From CAZFPA01 sp964520975 (lineage in GTDB: Bacteria; Bacillota; Negativicutes; Selenomonadales; Selenomonadaceae): 24,555 nucleotides of DNA. The stretch is taken from positions 1 to 24,555 of the forward strand of contig CAZFPA010000028.1 of assembly GCA_964520975.1 (NCBI GenBank), given 5' to 3'. Position 1 is the stretch's first letter. Each line of letters starts with the position of its first letter. The notes under the pieces are model-generated. The model worked only from the letters and a program-made list of their open reading frames with translations, was not told where the DNA came from and searched no databases. Shown in pieces: positions 15,080-22,110 of the stretch. A program made the translations under genes and the position numbers.

Positions 15080-16024
15080 ATGAATATGGCTAAAATCTAT
15101 ATGGTGCTCTGTTTTGTACTGTTGACGGTAGCCGGCTGTGGACCGCAGCCGACGCCTCCGGCGGATACAGGAAAGGCCGCGATTGAAATCCAGGATGATA
15201 TGGGGCGTCAGGTGCAGCTGCCGGGACATCCGCAGCGGGTAGTTGTGCTCTCGGCATCCTTCCTGGAGCCCTTCCATGCTGTGGGCGGTGAAGTTGTCGG
15301 ACGCCCGGACTCGCGCACGAAGCTGCCGGATTTTGCCAAGGACGCGGCCAGTGTAGGGGCGGTTTATCAGATTGATATGGAAAAGGTGCTGGCACTGCAG
15401 CCGGATCTGGTCATCGTGAACAAGGGCATGAATGAAAAGCTGCTGCCCGTGCTGGAAAGCAATCATATCCCGGCTGTGGTCATTGATATGAAAAGCTATG
15501 AGGATGTGCGGCGGGAGATCGGTATCTTTGCCAAAATCACGGGAGAGACTGCCAAGGGCGATGCGCTGCTGCAATCCATGGATGAAAAGATCCAGCAGGT
15601 GAAGCAGCAGATTCCGGCGCAGGGACCGAGAGCGGCTATTTTGCATAGTACCTCGCAGGGCATCAGTGTACAGCTCGATGGAAGCATTGCGGGCTCCGTA
15701 GCGAAGATGCTGGGCTTTACAAACGTGGCCGCGGGCATGACCCCGTTGGAGAAGAACCCGGATGCCGCGCCCTACAGCCTGGAAACGTTGGTAGAACAGA
15801 ATCCGGACATCCTGCTCATTACGAGCATGGGAAAGATGGATGAAATCAAAGGGAATATGGATCAGCTGATGAAGTCAAACCCGGCCTGGCAGACGATTCC
15901 GGCTGTGCGCGACGGGCGGGTGTATTACCTGCCGCAGGAGCTCTTTTTGCTGAGTCCGGGCATCCATTATCCCGAGGCGGTAGAAACGATGGCTAAGCTC
16001 GTATATCCAGGAGTGTTTCAATGA
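15080..16024 (+). CDS. btuF: ABC-transporter substrate-binding lipoprotein, BtuF/FecB type
   Basis: A 314-aa extracytoplasmic binding protein. The signal peptide MNMAKIYMVLCFVLLTVAGC ends in a lipobox with Cys20, so it is a lipoprotein. The mature part is a class III periplasmic-binding-protein (helical-backbone) fold with QRVVVLSASFLEPFHAVG, LQPDLVIVNKGMNEKLL and the C-terminal RDGRVYYLPQELF. Such proteins bind cobalamin, corrinoids, heme or siderophores; the riboswitch and cbiL upstream make a corrinoid the likely ligand. ATG 15080 follows GGAGG at 15069-15073. It overlaps the permease gene by four bases (ATGA). Confidence 0.88.
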   Translation: MNMAKIYMVLCFVLLTVAGCGPQPTPPADTGKAAIEIQDDMGRQVQLPGHPQRVVVLSASFLEPFHAVGGEVVGRPDSRTKLPDFAKDAASVGAVYQIDMEKVLALQPDLVIVNKGMNEKLLPVLESNHIPAVVIDMKSYEDVRREIGIFAKITGETAKGDALLQSMDEKIQQVKQQIPAQGPRAAILHSTSQGISVQLDGSIAGSVAKMLGFTNVAAGMTPLEKNPDAAPYSLETLVEQNPDILLITSMGKMDEIKGNMDQLMKSNPAWQTIPAVRDGRVYYLPQELFLLSPGIHYPEAVETMAKLVYPGVFQ

Positions 16025-17034
16025 TCGGTACGAAGAAAAACGGTGAAAACAGAACGATTTCCATCGAGCGGCGCTGGCTGGTGCTGCTGCTCTTTGCTGC
16101 CCTTGCGCTGGCCGGGGCTGTTATGAGCATTGTCCGCGGATCGGTGGAGATTCCGCTGCCGGAGATCTGGCAGGCTGCGGGCGGAGACTTTTCCGGCCTG
16201 CATGCGCAGATCCTCATGAATATCCGGCTGCCGCGCACCATTGTGGCCTTGCTGGTGGGCATCAACCTATCCCTTTCGGGAGCAATTCTGCAGGCGGTCA
16301 TGAAGAATCCGCTGGCTGATCCGCATATCATCGGCATTTCCTCGGGGGCGGGTCTTACGGGCATCCTGGTCATGCTGCTTTGGCCGCAGTATGAATATCT
16401 CATTACGCCGGCGGCCTTTGTCGGGGCAATGGGAGCGGCTGTCTGCATCTATTTTCTGGCCTGGAAGGACGGAATCCGTCCTGTGCGCATCATCCTTGCC
16501 GGTGTTGCGGTATCGGCCTTTTTGGGGGCGGGAATCTCCGGACTGATGATTTTCTACAGTGACCGTGTGCACGGGGCGCTGCTGTGGATGGTCGGCGGTC
16601 TTGCGGCCAGAAGCTGGCCGCAGGTCGAGATCATCTATCCCTATACGATTGCGGGTACCCTGCTGGCACTGCTGGGCGCCAGGCATATCAATGTGCTTCA
16701 GCTCGGGGATGAGGCTGCCAAGGGCCTGGGCCTCAGGGTGGAGCTTACCCGTCTGCTGCTTACGGCCATTGCCGCCCTGCTGGCAGCCAGTGCGGTATCC
16801 GTCGTAGGGCTGCTGGGCTTTGTCGGTCTCATTGTGCCGCATGCGGCACGCCTGCTGATCGGCTCGGACTATCGCTATCTGCTGCCGGCCGCTGCCCTGC
16901 TGGGCGCGGCTGTCGTTACGGTCAGTGATACCTTTGCACGGACGGCCTTCGCTCCGGTAGAACTGCCGGTGGGCATCCTGATGGCCGTGCTCGGAGCTCC
17001 ATTCTTTTTGTTCTTGCTGAGGAGGGAGCTTTGA
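16021..17034 (+). CDS. btuC: FecCD-family ABC permease, BtuC type
   Basis: A 337-aa polytopic membrane protein, the transport channel of the importer. It has the family's long series of hydrophobic segments and the marks RLPRTIVALLVGINLSLSGA, QAVMKNPLADPHIIGISSGA, and LLGFVGLIVPHAARLL near the end. The cytoplasmic loop containing the GLGLRV region contacts the ATPase. It is translationally coupled to the binding protein and lies one base from the ATPase gene. Cobalamin or another corrinoid is inferred as substrate from the riboswitch. Confidence 0.92.
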   Translation: MIGTKKNGENRTISIERRWLVLLLFAALALAGAVMSIVRGSVEIPLPEIWQAAGGDFSGLHAQILMNIRLPRTIVALLVGINLSLSGAILQAVMKNPLADPHIIGISSGAGLTGILVMLLWPQYEYLITPAAFVGAMGAAVCIYFLAWKDGIRPVRIILAGVAVSAFLGAGISGLMIFYSDRVHGALLWMVGGLAARSWPQVEIIYPYTIAGTLLALLGARHINVLQLGDEAAKGLGLRVELTRLLLTAIAALLAASAVSVVGLLGFVGLIVPHAARLLIGSDYRYLLPAAALLGAAVVTVSDTFARTAFAPVELPVGILMAVLGAPFFLFLLRREL

Positions 17035-17035
17035 T

Positions 17036-17821
17036 ATGGCATTAGAAGCGAAAAATATCACAGTTGCCGCCGGTAAAAAAGTGATTTTGCAGAACCTGAG
17101 CTTTTCGCTGCCGGTCGGCAAACGCACGGCGGTCATCGGGCCGAATGGCGCGGGAAAATCTACCCTTTTGCGGGCTCTGTCCGGGCTGCAGCCGGTTACT
17201 GCGGGGCAGGTGCTGCTCGATGGCACGGATCTGCATGCGTTTTCACGCAAAAAGCTGGCCCGTCAGCTGGCGGTACTTTCGCAGGGCTTGGCCGCTCCGG
17301 CGGATGTGACGGTCCGTCAGCTAGTCGACTATGGGCGCTTTCCGTATCGCAGCTGGTTCCGGTCAGGCAACCATCGGGAGGACCGCGAGGCAGCGGCCTG
17401 GGCGCTGCAGGCTACACGCCTCGAGGCACTGCAGACCCGCCAGTTGACTTCTCTGTCCGGTGGGGAACGCCAGCGGGCCTGGATTGCGATGGCACTGGCG
17501 CAGCAGCCGCAGTATCTGCTGCTCGATGAACCGACGACTTACCTCGATATCGCTCACCAGCTGGAGGTCATGCAGATCATCCGGGAACTGAATCTGCAGA
17601 GCAGGATGACGATCCTCATGGTCCTGCATGATATCAACCATGTTCTGCAGTATGCGGATGAGGTCATTGTCATCAAGGACAAGGGCATCTTTGCCGCCGG
17701 ATCGCCGCAGAAGGTACTGACCGTCGATCTGCTCGCCAAGGTCTTTGGCGTACAGGCAGAGATCCTGCATGATGGGGCAGGACAGGCGGTAATTGTTCCC
17801 CAGCGTCGACTGAACACCTGA
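17036..17821 (+). CDS. btuD: ABC-transporter ATPase, BtuD/FepC type
   Basis: A 261-aa ATPase that powers the importer. Walker A is GPNGAGKST (35-43), the signature LSGGERQ (140-146), Walker B LLLDEP (161-166), and the switch His is in VLHDINH. The sequence belongs to the iron-siderophore/cobalamin subfamily. The start ATG is one base past the permease stop, with GGAGGGAG upstream. It closes the riboswitch operon; a UUCG-loop terminator follows. Confidence 0.93.
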   Translation: MALEAKNITVAAGKKVILQNLSFSLPVGKRTAVIGPNGAGKSTLLRALSGLQPVTAGQVLLDGTDLHAFSRKKLARQLAVLSQGLAAPADVTVRQLVDYGRFPYRSWFRSGNHREDREAAAWALQATRLEALQTRQLTSLSGGERQRAWIAMALAQQPQYLLLDEPTTYLDIAHQLEVMQIIRELNLQSRMTILMVLHDINHVLQYADEVIVIKDKGIFAAGSPQKVLTVDLLAKVFGVQAEILHDGAGQAVIVPQRRLNT

Positions 17822-17834
17822 ATAGAGACAGGAA

Positions 17835-17864
17835 CCCTGTGGCTTCGGCCGCAGGGCTTTTTTT
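17835..17864 (+). terminator. terminator after the cobalamin importer
   Basis: CCCTGTGGC (17835-17843) pairs with GCCGCAGGG (17848-17856), one G-T pair, around a UUCG tetraloop, followed by CTTTTTTT. Confidence 0.92.
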
Positions 17865-17936
17865 ATGCACTTCCCATCATTGCCGGAAGATGGAATAGAG
17901 CGAGAAACGGATTTATTGAGAAAAGGAATCAATTGC

Positions 17937-17965
17937 TTGACAAACCAATTGAGATAGGATATCAT
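17937..17965 (+). promoter_or_regulatory. promoter of the feo operon
   Basis: TTGACA (17937-17942) and TATCAT (17960-17965) are separated by 17 bp. Expected start near 17972, leaving a leader of about 50 nt. Confidence 0.8.
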
Positions 17966-17997
17966 TATCGATGTACTGATTAATGAGAATCAATATC
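17951..17997. promoter_or_regulatory. two Fur-like boxes at the feo promoter
   Basis: Against the Fur consensus GATAATGATAATCATTATC, 17979-17997 matches at about 15 of 19 positions (TAATGAGAATCAATATC). 17951-17969 matches at about 13, including a perfect right half ATCATTATC that overlaps the -10. The pair spans the -10 and the start region, where iron-loaded Fur would block transcription. Confidence 0.7.
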
Positions 17998-18020
17998 AAA
18001 TTAAACGAGGAGGCATTCCG

Positions 18021-18245
18021 ATGACATTGAAGGATGGAAAAACGGGGATGACAGTCCGGATCGATCGTATTGGCGATTCGGCACTAAAGGAACGGCTGAT
18101 GACAATGGGGCTTATTCCGGGAACAAAGGTGAAGGTCCTGCGTTCAGCACCGCTGGGCGATCCGATGGCAATCGGTGTCCGTTCTTACAATCTGGCGCTG
18201 CGGCTCGCAGATGCGAAATCCATTGATGTGAGCATGGCAGAATGA
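18021..18245 (+). CDS. feoA: ferrous iron transport protein FeoA
   Basis: A 74-aa cytoplasmic SH3-like protein that supports FeoB. The family core is seen in ALKERLMTMGLIPGTKVKVL, PLGDPMAIGVRSYNLALRLADA. The start follows GAGGAGG (18007-18013). feoB begins 43 bases downstream with its own ribosome site, and both lie behind the Fur-box promoter. Confidence 0.95.
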   Translation: MTLKDGKTGMTVRIDRIGDSALKERLMTMGLIPGTKVKVLRSAPLGDPMAIGVRSYNLALRLADAKSIDVSMAE

Positions 18246-18288
18246 TTTCGGGGAGACATTCAGTAGCACAAAGAGGAGTAGTGAGGGA

Positions 18289-20187
18289 ATGACAACTTTA
18301 TCAGTGGCCTTGACAGGCAATCCAAATACAGGAAAATCAACGATCTTCAACGAACTGACCGGAGCAAGGCAGAAGATTGGCAACTGGCCGGGCGTGACAG
18401 TCGACAAGAAAACCGGCTACGTCCGCCACAAGGACCGGGCGATCTCCATTGTGGATCTGCCCGGAACCTACAGCATCAATGCCCGCTCGCCGGAGGAAAA
18501 GATCGTTATCGATTACCTCATCGCGGACCGGCCGGAAATGGTGGTCGATGTGGTGGATTCCTCCAATATCGAACGGAATCTTTTCCTGACCGTGCAGCTT
18601 TTAGAGCTGGGAGTGCCCGTGCTCATTGATCTCAACATGCAGGATGAGGCAAAACGCCGTGGTATTGAGATCCATACCGCCGAGCTTGAGCGTGCCTTCG
18701 GCATGCCGGTGGTTGAAACTGTAGGGCGCAGCCGGAAGAGTGTAAAGAAGCTGCTGGATGTCTTTACTTCGACGGTCATGACACAATATCATCCGAGCGC
18801 GCTGGTCGAGGCTCATCTTGCCGAGGTGAAGCGCATTAAGGACAGTGGCATGCCGGAAGCAAAGATTCAAGAGGAACTTATCGCTCTTCGCTATGCCCTC
18901 ATCGATACTGTTATGGAAAAGGCCGTGACAGTCAACAATGTGGGGCCGTCCCGATCCGAACAAATCGATCGTTTCCTGGCCAATGGAATTGTGGCACTGC
19001 CTATTTTGCTGGCGATTCTTTATGCAGCCTTTGAGATCACCTTTACCTGGATCGGTCAGCCGCTGGCGGACGCACTCAGTGACTTTATCAGCGGGGATGT
19101 GACGGATTGGGCCAGAGAAGCAATGGCTGCAGCGGATATTGCTCCCTGGATGCAGTCCCTGGTCAGCGATGGCATCATCAATGGTGTGGGCAGTGTACTC
19201 TCCTTTGTGCCGCTCATTTTCACCCTGTTCTTCTGTCTGAGCTTCCTCGATGGTACAGGGTATATGGCTCGTGTGGCCTTCGTGATGGATCCGGTCATGC
19301 GGCGGGCAGGCCTTACGGGCAAGGGTATCATGCCGCTTATCATGGGATTTGGCTGCGGGGTGCCGGCCATCATGGGAGCGAGAGCCCTGGATTCGGAAAA
19401 GGATCGAATGACCTCTATCCTGATCACACCGTTTTTGACCTGTGGCGCGAAGCTGCCGGTTCTGGCACTTTTTGCCGCGATGTTTTTCCCGGATCATGCA
19501 GCGAATGTAGTATTCGCCATGTATCTCTCCGGAATCATCATGGCCATTGTCATGGCAAAGGTACTGGGGTTCACGACCTTCAAGGATAAAGGCTCGACCT
19601 TCCTGCTGGAGCTTCCGCCTTACCGCATGCCGGATATGAAAACGGTCATGCTGGAGACCTGGGATAAAGGGAAGGGCTATCTGCTCAAAGCAGGTACAAT
19701 CATCTTTGCGATGTCTGTTGTGATCTGGTTCCTGAGCAATTACAATTTTGCCGGTCCGACCGAGGACATGGATGCAAGCTTCCTGGCAGCTATCGGTGCT
19801 GCCATGTCGACCTTGTTCACCTTCCAGGGCTTTGCAACCTGGGAATCCGGTGCCGCTATTGTGACGGGTGTCCTGGCCAAGGAATCCGTGCTTTCAACGA
19901 TGGGCATCCTGTACGGGGCACCGGACATTTCTACGGAGGCAGAGGATGCCGTGGAGACAGCGTCGCAGCTCATGGGCAGCATGGGGATGTCGTTCACCGC
20001 ACTGTCGGCCCTGGCCTTCATGGTATTCACTCAGCTCTATACGCCATGCGTGACAGCACTGGGAACCATCAAGAAGGAAACCGGCAAGTGGAAATGGGTA
20101 TTCTTCGCTGCAGGCTATACCTTTGCCGCAGCCTGGATCGTATCGCTTATTGTTTATCAGCTCGGCCGTTTGCTCGGCTTTGAATGA
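18289..20187 (+). CDS. feoB: ferrous iron transporter FeoB
   Basis: A 632-aa membrane transporter for Fe2+ with a cytoplasmic G-protein domain. The GTPase motifs are G1 GNPNTGKST (10-18), the G2 region NWPGVTV, G3 DLPG (56-59) and G4 NMQD (116-119). A helical GDI-like linker follows. The membrane domain (from about 225) carries the two gate repeats: SVLSFVPLIFTLFFCLSFLD, MGFGCGVPAIMGARAL, LTPFLTCGAKLPV-like text and TPCVTALGTIKKETG. It is slightly shorter than many FeoB proteins, but all expected parts are present. A 50-aa Cys-rich membrane protein follows after 12 bases. Confidence 0.96.
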   Translation: MTTLSVALTGNPNTGKSTIFNELTGARQKIGNWPGVTVDKKTGYVRHKDRAISIVDLPGTYSINARSPEEKIVIDYLIADRPEMVVDVVDSSNIERNLFLTVQLLELGVPVLIDLNMQDEAKRRGIEIHTAELERAFGMPVVETVGRSRKSVKKLLDVFTSTVMTQYHPSALVEAHLAEVKRIKDSGMPEAKIQEELIALRYALIDTVMEKAVTVNNVGPSRSEQIDRFLANGIVALPILLAILYAAFEITFTWIGQPLADALSDFISGDVTDWAREAMAAADIAPWMQSLVSDGIINGVGSVLSFVPLIFTLFFCLSFLDGTGYMARVAFVMDPVMRRAGLTGKGIMPLIMGFGCGVPAIMGARALDSEKDRMTSILITPFLTCGAKLPVLALFAAMFFPDHAANVVFAMYLSGIIMAIVMAKVLGFTTFKDKGSTFLLELPPYRMPDMKTVMLETWDKGKGYLLKAGTIIFAMSVVIWFLSNYNFAGPTEDMDASFLAAIGAAMSTLFTFQGFATWESGAAIVTGVLAKESVLSTMGILYGAPDISTEAEDAVETASQLMGSMGMSFTALSALAFMVFTQLYTPCVTALGTIKKETGKWKWVFFAAGYTFAAAWIVSLIVYQLGRLLGFE

Positions 20188-20199
20188 GGAGGAATAAAG

Positions 20200-20352
20200 A
20201 TGGCAACGTATATTCTTGGTGCTTTTATTCTGGCAGCCTTTATCATAGGCATCCGGCATATTTGCCGCAACTTTTCATCCGGTAAGTCGGATTGCTGCGG
20301 CTCTGGTGGCTGCAGTGGCTGTGGCGGACATTGTAGTACAGGGAAAAAATGA
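20200..20352 (+). CDS. FeoB-associated Cys-rich membrane protein
   Basis: A 50-aa protein with one N-terminal membrane helix (about 4-18, YILGAFILAAFIIGI) and a cytoplasmic or extracytoplasmic tail with a Cys cluster: CC-x4-C-x2-C-x3-C after CRNFSSGKSD. This matches the small FeoB-associated Cys-rich proteins found after feoB in many Firmicutes and Negativicutes, which are thought to act in place of FeoC. ATG 20200 has AGGAGGA upstream, and the gene starts 12 bases after feoB. Its exact role (iron sensing, metallocentre or assembly) is unknown. Confidence 0.85.
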   Translation: MATYILGAFILAAFIIGIRHICRNFSSGKSDCCGSGGCSGCGGHCSTGKK

Positions 20353-20368
20353 GTTTGAAAAACTTTTA

Positions 20369-20397
20369 TTGACAATACTACGTACACGTATTAATAT
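20369..20397 (+). promoter_or_regulatory. promoter of the esterase-marR operon
   Basis: TTGACA (20369-20374) and TAATAT (20392-20397) are 17 bp apart. The first MarR-type box fills the spacer and the second lies directly downstream of the -10. Expected start near 20404. Confidence 0.75.
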
Positions 20398-20416
20398 TAT
20401 ACGTGTACGTAGTATT
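20374..20416. promoter_or_regulatory. large inverted repeat, tandem operator boxes for the MarR regulator
   Basis: AATACTACGTACACGTA (20374-20390) is exactly inverted at 20400-20416, and the next inner pair (20391/20399) also matches, giving 18-bp arms around a 7-bp centre. Each arm contains TACGT-N2-ACGTA, itself a palindrome (20379-20390 and 20400-20411), so there are two protein-sized boxes exactly 21 bp apart. The MarR gene at the end of this operon is the obvious candidate ligand. The right arm is followed by seven T (20415-20421), so the RNA form could also act as a terminator for feo transcripts. Confidence 0.75.
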
Positions 20417-20434
20417 TTTTTAGGAGGTTTTTTG

Positions 20435-21466
20435 ATGAAAGTAAATAAAATGGCGATGATTCTTGGCGTATTATTGGCTGGAAGCCTGAGCATGGGACAG
20501 GGACGGGCCCTGGCAGCAGAAGCCCCGGCGGCTATAGCGGCAGCAGCAACAGGACAGCCTGCAGCGAGTGGAGCCGTCAGCAAGGAACTGCCGGTAGCTC
20601 CGGTCAAAACCTTGGTGAGCTATATCCCGGATGTGGTCTATGAGCAGGTACCATCCCGCGGCTATCAAAATGTAGCTATGCAAATGGATATCATGCAGCC
20701 GCAGAAAAAGGAAAAGCTGCCGGCAATCGTCTTTGTGACGGGCGGCGGGTTTATCAATGCCAACCGGGCCAATGGGTTGCAGGAACGTATGCGGCTGGCT
20801 GATGAAGGCTATCTGGTTGCCAGTATAACCTATCGTGTGGCACCAACGGCGAAATTCCCTGAGCCGTTGGAGGATGTGAAAGCGGCCATTCGCTATCTGC
20901 GGGCCCATGCGGATAAGTTCAATATCGATAAGGAAAGGATCGGTATCATTGGCGGCAGTGCAGGCGGTTATCTTTCGGCAATGGCCGGAACCACCAGCGG
21001 AACGAAGACCTTTGATAAGGGAGAGAATATCCAGGAGTCCAGCAGTGTCAAATGCGCGGTTGATCTCTTTGGCCTGTCTGATCTGACATGCGTTGGCGAG
21101 GATTTTTCCGACAAGGTGAAGGAACAGCATAAATCCGCAGGAGCTACGGAAGCTCTCTGGGTGAACGGCAGTCCGGTATTCGGCGGTCGTGATGGCGGCA
21201 TCCTGGCTGACCCACAGGCAGCGGAAGCCGCAAACCCCATCCACTATATCAGCTCGGATAGTGCGCCGATGCTGTTGATGCACGGCAGTGCCGATACGGT
21301 TGTATCACCGTCACAGACCAATCATCTTTTTCAGGCGCTGCGCCAGAAGGGGATTCCGGCCGAGCGCTATATCGTCTCCAACGCTGCCCACGGCGGCGTA
21401 TATTGGGTACAGGACAAGGTCATGGATGTGATTGTCGACTTTTTCAATACGTATTTGAAAAAATAA
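20435..21466 (+). CDS. secreted alpha/beta-hydrolase (esterase/lipase family)
   Basis: A 343-aa serine hydrolase with an N-terminal signal peptide (MKVNKMAMILGVLLAGSLSM, probable cleavage after RALA at about 27) and an Ala-rich region to about 48. The fold resembles acetyl-esterase/BD-FAE-type enzymes. The catalytic triad is visible: Ser175 in GIIGGSAGGYL, Asp287 in LMHGSADTVVSP and His319 in NAAHGGVYW. The oxyanion loop reads VTGGGF instead of the usual HGGG. The real start is ATG 20435 with AGGAGG at 20422-20427; the longer frame runs through the promoter. A MarR regulator follows after 40 bases. The substrate (acyl sugar, xenobiotic ester or other) cannot be read. Confidence 0.88.
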   Translation: MKVNKMAMILGVLLAGSLSMGQGRALAAEAPAAIAAAATGQPAASGAVSKELPVAPVKTLVSYIPDVVYEQVPSRGYQNVAMQMDIMQPQKKEKLPAIVFVTGGGFINANRANGLQERMRLADEGYLVASITYRVAPTAKFPEPLEDVKAAIRYLRAHADKFNIDKERIGIIGGSAGGYLSAMAGTTSGTKTFDKGENIQESSSVKCAVDLFGLSDLTCVGEDFSDKVKEQHKSAGATEALWVNGSPVFGGRDGGILADPQAAEAANPIHYISSDSAPMLLMHGSADTVVSPSQTNHLFQALRQKGIPAERYIVSNAAHGGVYWVQDKVMDVIVDFFNTYLKK

Positions 21467-21506
21467 TTGCGATGATTCCTTGAAAGGCAGACAGGAGGCT
21501 GTGTCT

Positions 21507-21932
21507 ATGAAAATCAATGATTCCCTTGGGTATATGCTTTGCCGGACCGCACGGAAGATTCACCAGCAGCTCACGCAGAAGTTTCAGGCGTATGACATCA
21601 CACTGGAGCAGTGGGTTGCCCTCAAGACTGTGGAGGAAAACAATGGCCTTTCTCAAAAGCAGCTCGCTCTGCTGCTGGAAAAGGATCAAAATAACGTCAC
21701 AGCGATGCTGGGCCGTCTGGAAAAGAAGCAGCTGCTGCGTCGCGAGGTGAACCAGGCTGACAAACGGGCTTTTTCTCTCTTTGTAACCGGGCAGGGCCTG
21801 CAGACAATCAAAAAGCTCGCCTCCATTGATGAAGCCGCCATCGCGGCCATCGAAGCTCCACTGCAACCAGAAGAGGTGGAGCATTTCAAAAAACAGCTCC
21901 GCCGTATCGAAGCAAAGCTGGCGGAAGAGTAA
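21507..21932 (+). CDS. MarR-family transcriptional regulator
   Basis: A 141-aa winged-helix regulator that acts as a dimer. The MarR core is seen in ITLEQWVALKTVEENNGLSQ, then KQLALLLEKDQNNVTAMLGRLEKKQLLRR (recognition helix and wing start) and the wing DKRAFSLFVTGQGL. ATG 21507 is 8 bases after AGGAGG (21493-21498). It is co-transcribed with the esterase and very likely represses its own operon through the TACGT-N2-ACGTA boxes at 20379-20411. The ligand may be a substrate or product of the esterase; this is inference from gene order. Confidence 0.92.
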   Translation: MKINDSLGYMLCRTARKIHQQLTQKFQAYDITLEQWVALKTVEENNGLSQKQLALLLEKDQNNVTAMLGRLEKKQLLRREVNQADKRAFSLFVTGQGLQTIKKLASIDEAAIAAIEAPLQPEEVEHFKKQLRRIEAKLAEE

Positions 21933-21946
21933 GAGAATAGCTAAAG

Positions 21947-21993
21947 AATCCCCGGCAGATGTATGGAATATCATACATTTGCCGGGGATTTTT
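21947..21993 (+). terminator. strong terminator after marR
   Basis: A 19-bp stem pairs 21947-21965 with 21972-21990 (one G-T pair; core ATCCCCGGCA/TGCCGGGGAT with a TGTATG/CATACA extension) and is followed by TTT. It separates the esterase-marR operon from the CRISPR-Cas genes. Confidence 0.92.
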
Positions 21994-22019
21994 ATGCTGA
22001 ATAAATTTTATAGCATAGT

Positions 22020-22048
22020 TTGACAAAAATGCAGTATTTTTCAAAAAT
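22020..22048 (+). promoter_or_regulatory. possible cas3 promoter (weak)
   Basis: TTGACA (22020-22025) is perfect, but the sequence 17 bp further is AAAAAT (22043-22048), a weak -10. The interval also holds an imperfect dyad TTTG..AAAAAT / ATTTTTCAAA. cas3 needs a promoter in this 117-bp gap because a strong terminator lies before it; this is the best candidate. Confidence 0.3.
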
Positions 22049-22110
22049 AACAAAAAAGAAGAGGATGTTTTAAGACTGAGGCGAATCTACTATGTGAGGA
22101 GGATGAATAT

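Noticed and set aside
16267..17250. 327-aa open frame on the minus strand
   Set aside because: Antisense to the permease and ATPase genes, low-complexity composition, no family resemblance.
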